Assembly: GCF_043290135.1 (NCBI RefSeq)
Contig: NC_134701.1
Coordinates: 201,381,101 to 201,445,100 of the forward strand
DNA length: 64,000 nucleotides
DNA from: Rhipicephalus microplus
Lineage: Eukaryota; Arthropoda; Arachnida; Ixodida; Ixodidae
Direction of reading: 5' to 3'
In this document: piece after piece, positions 1 through 11,861 of the stretch
Layout of the letters: the number at the start of each line of letters is the position of its first letter
Numbering within the stretch: position 1 is the stretch's first letter
Program-made: the position numbers and the translations under genes
Notes under the pieces: model-generated
Database searches by the model: none
What the model was told of the DNA's origin: nothing
Seen by the model: the letters and a program-made list of their open reading frames with translations, nothing else

Positions 1-1930
1 AAATTCCCTGCACTGGGTATGAGCCCTCCTTCGAGGGGAACATTTTATCAAAGAAAGAGAACGACGAAGGTATACATATCCTCCCATGGACAGCTGCAAG
101 AACGCATTAAACTTACAGAGGTCAAGTCCTGTGCAACAAAACCACAGCGACACTAATTTAATGCAAACAAATATAAGCAAAGGCACTTCACCTGGATCAG
201 AAACGAGGACACATATTGTATGCACATTGATTTCACGTTCACAAATCCGCACCCGTATTCATTAGGGATGGGCTCCTAATGTTATGAATGGAACAGCAGT
301 TTGAAGAAAAGGTATACGTGTTAGATCGTAGCAGTACCGGCTTCAATTCCGCACGGCAAACTTACAAAAAAAAGAACCCAATATGTTCACAATTGTGTAC
401 ATGTACAAACCCTTGTATCGATAAACCTTCAACCATAAGGGCATTGGTTTGCGGCATGGTATCACAGACGTTGACTAAACGACATGCTCAAATATCCCTT
501 CTCAATCACATATAGCTTCAGCATGACTGCTGTCTCCAGTGCTTTGTGGATAGTATGTCAGTTGTGTTGGTATCCCCGTCTTTCTACACCTAGGAACTGA
601 CACCGCTATGAGAAATTGCCATGGATTCTTTGTCACTTATTGATATAGATGAACCATAGCCACGGTTTGACAACTTGATATACCTTATGCATCGCGGGAA
701 GCTGTGCCGAGTGTATACTTATCACTGCGTGTCAGCACGCAACATTTTTTCGCAATATCGTTCCGGGAGTGTTTCGTTCGGGCACTAGCCTGACACACTT
801 TTCATGGGTTGGCGTCGTGTAAGCGTTTCACGATTCTCTTGAATGAACACGCGAATGGCAGTTGCCGATAATCAGCCCGCTGGACAATTGATATATTATT
901 CACGCACTGTGCACTTTCATTCCTTTGGACAGCCCTCTCGCCCATGTGTGTATACACATCTCGCCCAGCACTGTTTCCTGGAGCAGGAGCCTTAACGCTT
1001 TCAGATCAGACCCCAAATAACAGAGAATCCTGAGAGCGATATATAGTACAGCTTAGTCCCAATTAAGGCCTGAGGGCTATGAGCCTAGGCGTATCCCTCA
1101 AAGGCGTCCAACTTTGAGTACACCTCAGTGGCTCGAACAGCAGATTAGTGAATGTCCTTCCAACGCTTCCTGAATGTAGACATAATAGACTAAACGAGAC
1201 TGCAAAAACTGTGGCTGTCGTTTTATTTTTGATCACTTTGAGGGTCTTCATTTCTGATATTTATTTCTGTTGCTTTGAAGTTCGCGAACTTCTGCAAACC
1301 AAGTGCTAATAACTCAGGAATGATTAACTCAAGATCTAATATATAAGGTCATTTTCTCGCCTTAGAACATGGCATGCCCTCAAAACTGTCTTATTCATAT
1401 GTCATTTAAGTGTACCTTCTTCTTTCTCTGCTTCACACCCGCTTATATTCCAACAAATATATCTTGCCGAACAAAAGTTGGATTCAGGCTGAACAAAAAT
1501 TCTTTGATAACGTACGCTCATTTGATAATATGTCAATGCTAGTTGCCATATTCGCAGGTGTCAAGATTTTTGCAATAAACAGTCAATTTCGCATCGCAAC
1601 TTCTACGCTTTTCGTAAACACCTGTTGACAATTCTTCGCACGAGCCCAACAGCTTTGCATGCGCTAACAACTCAGAAGACGAAGACGACGGTACGCGAGC
1701 CGGCACTAATATAGCCAAAAAACTTAATTTCGTCCAAAAGAGGCAAAACGGGATAATTAATGGACGACGACGCGTATGTTCAACCATGCTGGAACAAGTG
1801 CTTCAGAAATGCGACCCCACGTAACATCACAGGGCTTCTAGTGACCTCGCACAAAGAACAGGAGTGTAGCGTCCCCTTGCGACAAACAGTAAATGAAGGA
1901 GACGAAGAAGCGCGATGAAGAAGAAAGCCA
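1..1930. other. Gene-free stretch, left edge of copy 1
   Basis: I see no supportable gene here. All ORFs are short and lack family motifs. The same sequence at 36,193-38,120 shows scattered substitutions without codon pattern, as expected for non-coding DNA. Confidence 0.6.
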
Positions 1931-1935
1931 TCGGC

Positions 1936-2021
1936 TATATAAGCACACCCCACATCGGCATTTGGCACTAGCTGTCCGGGGGGCGCGGCTTGGACCAGCC
2001 GGATGAACCGCACCCGTGAGT
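1936..2021 (+). promoter_or_regulatory. TATA box with possible first exon and splice donor
   Basis: TATATAAG at 1,936-1,943 is followed about 50-60 bp later by GATGAACC and a good donor (GTGAGT at 2,016-2,021). The arrangement is kept in copy 2 (TATATAAG 38,124-38,131; GTGAGT at 38,204). This could be the start of a plus-strand transcript running into the 335-bp array. I could not build a continuous reading frame from it, so the promoter role is inference from motif and spacing only. Confidence 0.3.
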
Positions 2022-2424
2022 ACGTCTTTCATCTCGTCTCCCTGCAGTAATGCCCAACCAACCTTCGCTATTAACAAGTAGCTTTGACGTTTAGTCACAA
2101 GCTGTTCGCTGTCATGGCGCCTACGGAAGGATGCAACCTGATCGAGCCAACAGGCTGGTGGCGCAGTGGTGGCCTTTCCATGCGGTGCCTGCTGGAGTAA
2201 GGAGGCATGGATGCACCTCGAGGAACTTATCCGGGAGCTTTTGGGTAGGTAATGCCACTTCCGACAGCATAAAGAGCGGAAATAGCCGTAGCCACATTGT
2301 GTCAGCTAATTTAAGTTCGGTTGATAAACGCACGCAGGTGCCCTTCACGGTTCTTAGCCAAGGCGATGACCTCGACGACCTTAGCATCTTCCCGTGAAAC
2401 GAACCAGCCTTATGCAACCTGCTT

Positions 2425-3772
2425 GACGATCCTGCACGACGTCATGTCTACTGGAACCTGTCGGGGGCGTGAAAGAGGAAGCACCAAAGACGAGCCTAGC
2501 AGTGGCTTCACTATAGCTCCGCTCGTCCGCTTCTGTTCATTGCCATATCGAAGGGCGCTGCAACACAAAAGAGCCGCAGCAGTTGAGCCGACCAGTTCGG
2601 CTGTTACCTGCCCATAGCAAAGACGGACCTGTGGCGCTGGCTCCAGCGCCGTCGGCAGCTGAAGGGGACTCTCTGGTGGACCTGCTTTCTCATGTGAAAG
2701 GAACCTTGTCATAAATCTGCATGCCTCTACTGATCATATTTTTCTGCAGACAACTCCTGACGGCCCTCTTCGGCTGAAGTCTCTATGGAACCTGTCATAG
2801 GCGTGGAAGGGGGAGGCCCCGAAGACGAGCCTAGCAGTGGCTTCACTATAGCTCCGCTCGTCCGCTTCTGTTCATGGCCATATCCAAGGGCGCTGCAACA
2901 CAAAAAAGTCGCAGCAGTTGTGCCGACCAGTTCGGCTGTTACCTGCCCATAGCAAAGACGGACCTGTGGCGCTGGCTCCAGCGCCGTCGGCAGCTGAAGG
3001 GGACTCTCTGGTGGACCTGCTTTTTCATGTGAACGGAACCCTGTCATAAGTCTGCATGCCTCTACTGATCATATTTTTCTGAAGACTACTCCTGACGGCC
3101 CTCTTCGGCTGAAGTCTCTCTGGAACCTGTCAGGGGCGTGGAAGGGGGAGGCCCCGAAGACGAGCCTAGCAGTGGCTTCACTATAGCTCCGCTCGTCCGC
3201 TTCTGTTCATGGCCATATCCAAGGGCGCTGCAACACAAAAAAGCCGCAGCAGTTGAGCCGACCAGTTCGGCTGTTACCTGCCCATAGCAAAGACGTACCT
3301 GTGGCGCTGGCTCCAGCGCCGTCGGCAGCTGAAGGGGGCTCTCTGGTGGACCTGCTTTCTCATGTGAACGGAACCTTGTCACAAATCTGCATGCCTCTAG
3401 TGATCATATTTTTCTGCAGACTACTCCCGACGGCCCTCTTTGGCTGAGGTCTCTCTGGAACCTGTCAGGGGCGTGGAAGGGGGAGGCCCCGAAGACGAGC
3501 CTAGCAGTGGCTTCACTATAGCTCCGCTCGTCCGCTTCTGTTCATTGCCATATCGAAGGGCGCTGCAACACAAGAGCCGCAGCAGTTGAGCCGACCAGTT
3601 CGGCTGATACCTGCCCATAGTAAAGACGGACCTGTGGCGCTGGCTCCAGCGCCGTCGCCAGCTGAAGGGGACTCTCCGATGGACCTGCTCTTCACCGCGT
3701 ACATTTCAAGACATCCCCCGAATTTCCTAGCGGCTTTGGTCCTCTCCGTGCCTCCCGGACAGCTAAAATAAA
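2425..3772. repeat. 335-bp tandem array, short version (copy 1)
   Basis: CGGCCCTCTT recurs at 2,761, 3,096 and 3,431, an exact 335-bp period. A diverged unit precedes (from about 2,425) and a unit with a different 3' end follows. Each unit holds TTTTTCTGCAG, resembling a splice acceptor, and CATGTGAACGG, resembling a donor. If both were used each unit would be a 279-nt (93-codon) segment plus a 56-nt intron. The plus frame that stays open elsewhere meets a TAG in most units, so coding use is doubtful. The last unit's frame ends in TAA overlapping AATAAA at 3,767-3,772, like a transcript 3' end. Confidence 0.9.
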
Positions 3773-3779
3773 ATTATCC

Positions 3780-4850
3780 TCCTGGCTATCGGTCTTTTTA
3801 TCTACTAACTGCATGTAGGCAAACGGTTTAGCAAAGTGTAAAGGCGGCTAAATTATTGTGCAATATAGGCAAGCGCTTTCACATTGTACAAAACCATTGC
3901 TACCTGTGCCGCTGTACAAACTCGGCGGTAAATGCCGCTTCTGCACAACCAGCCCACAGTAGCAACCAGATGAAATGCCTTACCTAAACACCGTGCAGTG
4001 GAGTTTTCCAGTGTGACGGCAGCGCCAGAACTTCATGCCTAGCTGCGAAAAAAGGCTGCGGCCAGTCGAAATAATACTCGATGGCCGCGTCTCCTTGTCC
4101 GAGCGAGTGGGTGGATCACATACACGGTGTATCCCTGCTACCAGCACACGGCAGCAAACTTATATTGCTCCTATGTTTTACACACATTATATATCGCTTC
4201 ATATACCCTTATAGTTCTATTTTATTACATTAGAGTTCTCCTACAATTCCCTTGTATTATAGCTAATAGTTCTCTTTATATTGCCCTTATAAGTTGGATC
4301 GGCAGAGAATCGGCCGGCAGGTTTTTCAAGTTAGTTGGACTTTTACCTGCTGCGGCTGCCTTTGCAGTGAAAGCAACGGCAACCTAAACGATTTTAAAGT
4401 GTACAAATCTGTTGCTATCAGTGCTGCTGCTCAAACTCGGCGGTAAATGTTGCTGCTGCAACACCAGAGCAGCGGGAGCAATCTAATGATGATGATGACG
4501 ATCCTCTTATATTGCCGATATCGCCTCTAAAGAGGTATCGGCCAAGAATTGGGCGGTAGGGTCTTTAAACTAGTTGGACTTTTACCTGCTGTGGCTGCCG
4601 TTGCAGTAGAAGCAATAGCAACACGAAAATTTTAAATATCTTGAGCAACAACAAAAATCTTATTGGAGTGCCATCTTTTGAAAAATCCAAAAATGTTGAT
4701 GTTGAAGCAATTAAACCTAATGAATAAGTAAACTTTATTTAAAGTTTCGGAGTTGTCACCGGGCGAGGTGGGGGAATGAAGGATTAACCCACGTTTTTAA
4801 ACAAAAATTTTAAATATCCCGCTCCTTTAGACAAAGCTATAGAAGTGCCA
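3780..4850. other. Gene-free stretch with a degenerate internal repeat
   Basis: No gene is supportable. Related segments recur at about 4,290-4,380 and 4,545-4,620 (TTAGTTGGACTTTTACCTGC / CTAGTTGGACTTTTACCTGC plus a shared GGCTGCC...GCAGT...AAGCAA.AGCAAC pattern), suggesting an old internal duplication. The same structure lies at 42,660-43,710 in copy 2. Confidence 0.5.
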
Positions 4851-4854
4851 TCTC

Positions 4855-5269
4855 TTGAAAAATTCGAAAATGTTACATCCGGGTTTTTCTCGCAATGGTT
4901 GCCAGGAAGAGCTGAGGTTATGTACAATAATGGCTGCCGTCTCGGCGAGAAATAAATGTCGAGCTTCGTATAAAGAATTGGGTGTGCACCTACGGCACTC
5001 GCCGTTTGGTAATAATTTATCAGTTTCAATCTCAGTGTTACGCGCTAGCACAGATGCCTGTACTGCTGACCAGTGCGCTTTCTGTGGCGGAATATCGCGC
5101 GCTGACGGATCGGTTGTCCGAAGCTGCCGTTCGGATGAGGTGCCGGGAGCTCATTCGTGCTTGTCGTTTCCTTGTTACGCATACCACAGTGCGCAATGTC
5201 GGCCAAGATCTCCTTCCGGACGCATTCTGTAACTACTGTTCTCCTTTATCGTTGATTACGACGATCTAG
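4855..5269 (+). CDS. Unassigned ORF pair conserved in both copies
   Basis: Two overlapping plus-strand frames are open: 4,855-5,232 (125 codons, Cys-rich, with CTADQCAFCGG) and 4,982-5,269 (95 codons, with an amphipathic stretch SVAEYRALTDRLSEAAVRM). Both stay open in copy 2 (43,716-44,093 and 43,843-44,163). The second frame looks more like an ordinary helical protein, but I recognise no family, splice sites or promoter. Two frames open over the same bases suggest that at least one is chance. Conservation may simply reflect a recent duplication. Confidence 0.2.
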
Positions 5270-5500
5270 GTGGCCAGACGTCAGCAGAAATACACTTACT
5301 TAGCGCACCGTTTCCGCGATAAGCCTAACAAGCAGAAACTTCAACACTACTTGCCACGGGCTGCTAGTGTGCGATGTCTGCGGCCGTTTGAGCCATGGTG
5401 CACTTTCCCGATGGCTGTTCTTGCCCACTACTACAGTGTGAGAGTTAGCAGGCGCATATTTTAAGCCTGCCATGCTTGAAGCTTCGTTGCCGAGGTTGTT

Positions 5501-5890
5501 TTATAGGTATTTTCTTTGCTTCGAGAATGAGTGCTCTGCGTTGTGTTCGTCTAGGAAGCATTTTTTACGCCGCGTGAAGTGCGTTTTGCCACTGCGTTCA
5601 GGTGTGTAACAGCGCTGCGTTCCACGCGATCTGCAAATAGTAGCTTCTGAGACCGTCGTTATGATCGTGTGCGGCATCGAACCATGTTTCCAGTATGACG
5701 TCTCCTCCGCGACATTAGATTTTTGATCTTGCGTATCTGGCACAACATTCGGATGCAGTGCTTCGCGCATTAGGTTGATGGTGCTTAGCGATGCTGAAAG
5801 CAAAAAAAAAACAAAATTAGTTTGCCGGCGAAGCAGCATGTGCGACACGTCAGTTGCTGCTTGCCTGGCGTGCTTATCTGTAGGAGCCAT
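5501..5890 (-). CDS. Unassigned 129-codon ORF with in-frame indel between copies
   Basis: The frame starts at an ATG in a reasonable context (GGTAATGGC) and begins MAPTDKHARQAATDV. It has a short hydrophobic stretch at about residues 26-36 and a basic, Cys-poor C-terminus, with no recognisable domain. Copy 2 keeps the whole frame (44,361-44,819, 23 codons longer upstream). The two differ by exactly 3 nt in a poly(A/T) run, which preserves the frame. That is weak evidence for coding; one event is not enough, and no family could be assigned. Confidence 0.25.
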   Translation of the reverse strand: MAPTDKHARQAATDVSHMLLRRQTNFVFFLLSASLSTINLMREALHPNVVPDTQDQKSNVAEETSYWKHGSMPHTIITTVSEATICRSRGTQRCYTPERSGKTHFTRRKKCFLDEHNAEHSFSKQRKYL

Positions 5891-5899
5891 TACCGCGGT

Positions 5900-6520
5900 C
5901 GTTTAACTCGCCCTGTGTAGGGACTTGGTGATGTATTTGTGGCTCTTTCTTTTCAATTCGAACCGGGTAAGCCAATTCGGGACTGTGCTTGGCGTAGTTT
6001 TCAGCTTATATAATTGACGTGTCCTCTATAGTGCAGCCGTAGAACGAGGTTGCGTGATGTGGCCGCAGATCCCGTTCTTCCTTTTCGACTGGTCTTGTTG
6101 GGTTTCATTCGCAGAGCACGTCGCTACTGAGAGAGTAGCTGTTGTGATCGATACTGAGAGTAGCCGTTGTGAAAGCGTCCCTTCGCTAGGTTTATGCATT
6201 TTTCGCTGAGTACGTTGTATGCATAAATACTTATACGTACTAAATGTAGTGCGCGTAACTAGACAGTGAAGAACGAGTCAATAAGAGACAGAGAGAGAGA
6301 CTCTTTATCAGGAAGGAAAGATTTTTGCTGGCGTCTATATATTGCTGGCATGCTACTCTGTATAGGGATGGAGAAGGGGACTGAAAGATTGCAGTAGAGA
6401 GAAGAAAATTATATAAAAAAGTTGCGACCAAGTGAACCTGATGAAACTACGTAGTGGCTATATTGCCGGCAGATTAAATCAGTACCGAATGCCGGCATTT
6501 TTAGGATTGCAAGTAACGAG
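5900..6520. other. Gene-free stretch
   Basis: I see nothing supportable. A ~30-bp local duplication (GATACTGAGAGTAGC and its near-repeat at 6,120-6,170) is absent from copy 2, and a short GA-rich tract lies at 6,286-6,300. Confidence 0.5.
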
Positions 6521-6529
6521 GTTCGGTTA

Positions 6530-6552
6530 GGTTAGATTAGGTTCACGCCATT
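6530..6552 (+). repeat. Short TTAGG-like telomeric-type motif
   Basis: GGTTAGGTTAGATTAGGTT is a degenerate run of the arthropod telomere unit TTAGG. It is kept at 45,364-45,382. It is too short for an active telomere and is best read as an interstitial motif. Confidence 0.4.
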
Positions 6553-6577
6553 CACGTTACAGACAAAATGTACTTAC

Positions 6578-6790
6578 GTTTTTCATGCCACTGCCAGCGG
6601 CTACGTCGACAAATGCTAGAGGCCGGGTTGACTCCATCGACTTGCTTTGGACAATAGATGGAAGCTCAGACACTGTAGCTCTAAAGCCCCTTGATCTTGT
6701 CTTTATGTAGCCCAGGTCCTTGACAATGGTGATCGGTGTTGCCAAGTGTCGGAGAGCGAAAATGGCTAATGGTGGCGTAATCAGCAGGGT
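6578..6790 (-). CDS. Putative internal exon of unknown protein
   Basis: On the minus strand a frame is open from about 6,790 and ends in AAC followed by the strong donor GTAAGTAC (intron starts at 6,577). The translation includes GFRATVSELPSIVQSKSMES and then RPLAFVDVAAGSGMKN. Copy 2 keeps the frame and donor (exon end 45,418). It differs by a 9-nt in-frame indel after KDLG and a few substitutions. I recognise no family and cannot fix the acceptor, because the copies diverge near 6,790. It may be an exon relic captured with repeat DNA. Confidence 0.3.
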
Positions 6791-6799
6791 GCTATGAAC

Positions 6800-9700
6800 C
6801 TGCTGGTTTCTGATGTATTGTGCCAGCTGCCGGCACTACAAGTGCAGCCACTGTTCTGGTGGCACATGTATCGGCAGCATCACAGGCTCACCACATAAGT
6901 CACATGGTCATTAACAGCCAATAGAGAAAAACTACAGGCAACTTCTTTTCTGGGATAATTTGCTGGCTGCGGGCACTCTAAGTGGGGTCATAAAACTATT
7001 TACAATTAGGGTATCAGGTAAATCAAGGCTTTCCTATGTGAGATATTTTATTATTGGAGCTTTTCGGCAAGGCCAATTTCGGATAGGTAATTGGTCACTG
7101 ACAGTACGACCGGACTTTGTTTTGAAGGTCTGCGCACAAGGCCTAATGTGACGAGTAAAGAAAAAAATGCCCGTGTTGTATTGCGCGCCAGTTCGTGCAG
7201 TGCTTTCTGCAGCTTATGTTTCGACACGTTGCAAATACTAACACCCGAAAGAGAGTGTTTGGCTATGTGAACATCTGTTGTTGTATTCAAAACCAGGAAT
7301 CGCTTCACGTGCAGCAATTTCAGTGCTTATATGCATACGCAGATATGGGTATGAATAAACATAAGTGTCATTTCATGTGCTGGGCATCGTATTATATTGA
7401 CCTTGTCGACGGCTGTCCTCGAGCTCTACCACATTTGTCTATGGGCTGTTGTTGCTCCCCAAAAACGCACTATTTAGTCTGCGGCGTAAGTATTGTACTC
7501 CCGTGCAACAGCTTAAACGGGAGTTGACCTTCTCTCCTTTGAAAAGTCTTTATACACTGTTACATTCTTGAAAACTCGAGTTACCTTTAGTTGAATATAA
7601 TATGAGTATCGTTTGTTACAGTGGGCATTTGTCTGAAATCTAGTGGTTCTTCAGGGTAAGAATAAAATGACAGGCCTAGTGCATCAAAACTGTACATCTT
7701 AGCAGTCTAAAGGATTTTGCTCATCAAATACTTGAAACTCTGAGCATTGATCTTTATTACTCTTTAAATGACAGGCATATAGGTCCATGACCATCCTTTC
7801 TATATTGGACAACTTTTTACTTGTTGATAACCTGCCTTAGATTAAAAAAAATAAGCTATGGAGTTTGTAAGCGTGCTTTGCTGTCATTGTTACAGTGTTA
7901 TTTTATTTTGTGCAGACTTGTGCTGAGAACATGGTCATCGGTTCATCAAGTGGTTATTGACTGCAGTAGAGATTGGCTTGGCTTTTCTTACTGGGTTTTC
8001 GGGTGAGTGCGCTTTCTTTCCTTACGTCTCGTGGAAAGGTGCTGCATTGAACACAGACATTGCAAGAATTTTCACAGTTCCTTGAGTATGACTATGATTT
8101 TACCTGTAAGATAATGAATGCAAAAAGCGAAGGTTATTGTGTATACTAGAAAATTTTACTAGTGGGGTTTGTTCAGATGTTTGATTTTGTTCAGATTCTT
8201 CATTTTGTTCAGTCATTTTGTTCAGATGCATGCAACACAACCACGGTTAAAACTTAGCTTGACGATGTAATCACTACGCTCAAATTATTTCATAAAATCG
8301 TGAAATTGAAAAGGGAATGGATTCGATATTTCAATATTTAAAATTGTATTGTAGCCGCACTGGAAAGCGATCACTGCATCGGTATTGCCGAAAACCGATG
8401 CCTGTATGTGTAAATGATCTCTGGGTGGCATCCAAGGAGCAGCATGGACTGGATCCCCTCGCGTCACACGAATATGTACGACACCACGAAACAGGCAGGA
8501 AAATGGTCACTTGAGGCAATCACAGGCTTCCGATATGCAAAGACAAATTGAGCAAGTGAAATAATTGTTTGACGAGACGGAGCAAAGAATTTGCGAAAAT
8601 ACGGTCAGTGCTAAGTCGCATAAACCATGTAGTAAGGCAGCCACCCCTATTGCCCTCAGCTACAGCCGAGTTTGTTATTTGCACGGGTTCAGCATGCAGC
8701 CTGTTCAAATAAAGCTATGGTCGTTACAATGCGTGTAGATGTTTTAATGTGACACTGTTATACCTGTGGCACACAGGCATAGAAAATGACATTAACTTCC
8801 TAATGCCTTCAAGGGGCACTGCGATGCTTCTTCATCTGCATTTTGCAGTGATGGAGCGCGTCTGGTGCCGAATACTGAGATGAACGCTAAATGATTGAAA
8901 CAGGTGCAAGGTAACGGAAGTTATTAGCTTTCCAACTTCAATATCTCAGCAGATGATAAGAAAAAAGATGTTCTTTTTCGCTATCCTTCAGCGTCGAAGG
9001 CAGTGATGGATCCAGGGGGGGGGGGGGGGACGGTAGGAGTGATTGCCTCCCAAAGCCTGTGAGCACCCCCTCCCTCCTCTTCATTGCATGCCCTCCACCT
9101 GCGTGCACGCATTAGGACAACTGAGTGGGATCCATTTGAGCACACATCAACAGTATTTATGCTATGATAGAGTTTTTGTGCTAGTAAAAACAAAAAAGTA
9201 ATGACCACGCCCCCTCTCCTATGTGACTTCTAAACGACCCCCCACCCCTAAAACAAGTGGCTGGATCCTCCCCTGGTCGAAGGCTGGTTCCAATCACCAT
9301 GTACCGCTTACAAACATACCGGGCGACTTGCCAGTGGTCATTGTGCAGAGGTCCCAGCGTCGTTTCCCAATTGATTCCAAATTTTTGTAATAAGAACAGA
9401 CATAGAAGTCTTCTTTATGTGATGAAGTATAAAGAGCAGTTTTATCATTTTTAGCACACAATAGCATGCTCTATCTGGGTTCATATGAATATTACGTATG
9501 ACTTGTTGCATCGATCCAATCGATACGTGCGGCAAATGTCGCTTCCAAGCACAAAAATAGGTGTCATTGGAACTTTCATGTGTCCTGAGTATTTTTACTT
9601 AGCTTCTGAAAAATATTTTGTTCATCGCGGACGTTCAGCCTTTCTGTCAATCAGTCTTGCTTGCCAGAGAATATATCAAAAGACAACAGTAAAGTTTGGT

Positions 9701-10190
9701 AAACAGATTGTGAGGTCGGGCGTTGTGAAGCTGTTTACTTGGTTTATTGATCCCAAAACTCAAAGACTCTACGTCATTTCGAACCAGCTGTGTTTGTTTA
9801 GTGCGCCAAGGCTTCCTTAAGGTTAGCGCTCATCGAGGAGAACTGTAGGAGTATAGCGCGGGCAGCAATAGAATGTAAATACTGTTTGGCATGTAAACGG
9901 GCGGCTTAATGCACTCCCATGAAAATGTTCAAAGTACTTTAAATCGTTAAACCATATTTCTAAACGCATATTTGGTGTAAATATTACTTGACTGCAACAT
10001 ATTCATTTTTACCATGGCACGTAGATGTGCCGATGTCTATGTGCCCGTTACTATTGAAATGTTGTCCAATTTTTTTTCTTTATATAGTGTGAATAAACCT
10101 GTTCTAAACAGTGCATTTTCGCTTGATAGTGACGGCTTTATGTTATCTTGTAGTAAAGTACCATGTATATACTCTAAATCGTGAAACACT
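6800..10190. other. Long gene-free stretch
   Basis: No ORF here has a recognisable motif or a credible gene structure, and the counterpart at 45,600-48,980 differs by substitutions and frame-breaking indels. Small repeats include a run of TTTTGTTCAG-like units at 8,170-8,230 (shorter in copy 2) and a poly(G) tract at 9,017-9,028. Confidence 0.55.
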
Positions 10191-10240
10191 GTTTTAGGGG
10201 CGAAGCTCCTTAGGGCGTGGGCTGTGCGTCCCCTGTAGCC

Positions 10241-10413
10241 TGTATGTAGCCACCTCTAGTTTAGTTCTTGCAGTGTTCACTAGATGGCGGCACCGTCCCC
10301 TGTATGTAGCCACCTCTAGTTTAGTTCTTGCAGTGTTCACTAGATGGCGGTACCGTCTCCTGTATGTAGCCACCTCTCGTTTAGTTCTTGTAGTGTTTAC
10401 TAGATGGTGGTAC
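10241..10413. repeat. 60-bp tandem repeat, about 2.9 units
   Basis: Units start at 10,241, 10,301 and 10,361 with TGTATGTAGCCACCTCT. They are near-identical apart from a few substitutions. They lie inside the copy-1-only insertion. Confidence 0.95.
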
Positions 10414-10627
10414 TTGTAGCTGATGATGAAAAGATGCAAGATGGTATAAACTAGAAAGCGGTACTTGTAGTTGATGAAAGACGCGAGATCTTATAAAATA
10501 GGAATGATGTCACATATGGCGCGTGTCATTGGTTGAAGGCAATCGTTCGATTTAGTGTGGCGACGTACGCTAGGGGGAGCGTTGTTATAAAATCCGTTCG
10601 CTGTTGGCGCGCGCTCGGAGTCCCCGG

Positions 10628-10753
10628 ATGGATAAGGCTGCACAGCGTAGAGAGCGCAAGGCGGCAGCAGCGCGCGCTCGCAGACAGAATCCCGATGTGC
10701 GAGCGCGCGAGGCAAGGGACATCGCAAGCCATCCATCGTCTAAGAACAAATAA
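10628..10753 (+). CDS. 41-codon basic mini-ORF with its own TATA and poly(A) signal
   Basis: An ATG at 10,628 opens 41 codons ending in TAA at 10,751. The peptide is Arg/Ala-rich and helical, with RRERKAAAARARRQ followed by NPDVRAREARD. TTATAAAAT at about 10,583 is a TATA-like box some 45 bp upstream, and AATAAA overlaps the stop (10,749-10,754). The compact layout suggests a mini-gene or the remnant of a longer repeat-encoded ORF. Arg-rich repeats around NPxVRAREA recur in tick sequence as I remember it, which is not checked here. It is absent from copy 2 because the whole insertion is absent. Confidence 0.35.
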   Translation: MDKAAQRRERKAAAARARRQNPDVRAREARDIASHPSSKNK

Positions 10754-11444
10754 AAGTTGATTTGTGTATATACACACACAGCGTTTCTCACGTCTTTACA
10801 TGATGATCGACTGGGCGAATTACACGGAAGATTCACAGTTTACCGATGAATCCCTCCTGAGCTTCGCCCATTCATCATCATTCACCCCGTGAATATGCCG
10901 TAATTTTTTAGGTACAAACGCATAGTGAACTGATTTAATAGCGCTATTTCTCGGGATGGCTGATTGTTCCAGCATTGTAGTGTACAAAGTCCTACAAAAA
11001 AGGAGACACTTTAAGTTTCTCCTTTAATATTTAAACGAGAAAGCGATGTCCTGACCCTAGTGTGTACTTTAGCGATTTAGTGCATACATTTTATTGTATG
11101 ATGTTACTCGAGAAATTGAAATTGTGCCTTGGGTCGGTGCATATGGCTACATTCTGTGTAATGGGCAGCATGCTTTAAACCATACATGAGCAAATATATG
11201 CACGTGAAATGCTTTCGAACTTGCTACTCACCCACTACGTGGTCTAAAGAGAATACGCGCAGTAACGTATGTGTCTTTTGTAATGGGCGGCTGGCTTTAC
11301 ACCACGAATTCGTTTTGATAATGACATGTCCTCACGCTTGCTGGCCATGTACGCCTGCTGGCCATGTACCACGCAATATTGCTGTGATGTTACATGCTGC
11401 ATTGTGAAGCCTGTATACATGATACGTGTGTTTGTGTTATTATC

Positions 11445-11446
<2 letters not shown>

Positions 11447-11493
<47 letters not shown>

Positions 11494-11506
11494 ATTATTA
11501 TTATTT
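11447..11506. repeat. (ATT)n microsatellite
   Basis: About 60 bp of ATT repeats. The copy 2 counterpart (49,516-49,673) is about 150 bp, a clear length difference between copies. Confidence 0.95.
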
Positions 11507-11861
11507 CATTGTTATTAAGTTCTGGCTCTTATTAGCTTGAAATTAACGTCCTGAGCAATTCATAATTTTTTTCTATTCTTGATGTTACACTATCGTAAAT
11601 GTTTACGTAAAGTTACAAAACCACCCAATTAATGGCCTACTCCCCACAGTGGGTGTGAGCCACCGGGTTAAGGTGACCAAAATTAAGAACAAGCGGTTCC
11701 TGCCCAATCAGTGCCGTTTCGTTCCTAAGCCAACGGACAGCTTCTGTGAGCACTTCCATCATCAACTGGCTTTCGCGAGACGTCGGCATACGTCAAGGGA
11801 AAGCCCGCCGTAGTGAAGGCCACGTCCCGGAGGAACGGTATTCCGCTGCCCCAACCGTGCT

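Larger units (their letters stand above)
10196..10910. mobile_element. ~715-bp non-autonomous element, present only in copy 1
   Basis: Copy 2 runs straight from CACTGTTTT to AGTACAAACGC at about 48,987, while copy 1 has ~715 bp between these points. The insert has an 11-bp near-terminal inverted repeat, GGGCGAAGCTC (10,198-10,208) and GAGCTTCGCCC (10,859-10,869). It contains three 60-bp repeats and a TATA/ORF/poly(A) cassette. A related fragment (GTAGCCACCTCTCGTTTAGT) follows the RTE LINE at 14,458 and again at 52,588, so this is a dispersed family. MITE or another non-autonomous DNA element is the best guess; a target-site duplication is not clear. Confidence 0.65.

Noticed and set aside
2410..3618. 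Repeated ~98-codon minus-strand ORFs in the 335-bp array (also 38.5-42.2 kb)
   Set aside because: They end within every unit, several units lose the start or gain a TGA (CATGTCAAC variants), and a frame repeated with the satellite is expected by chance.
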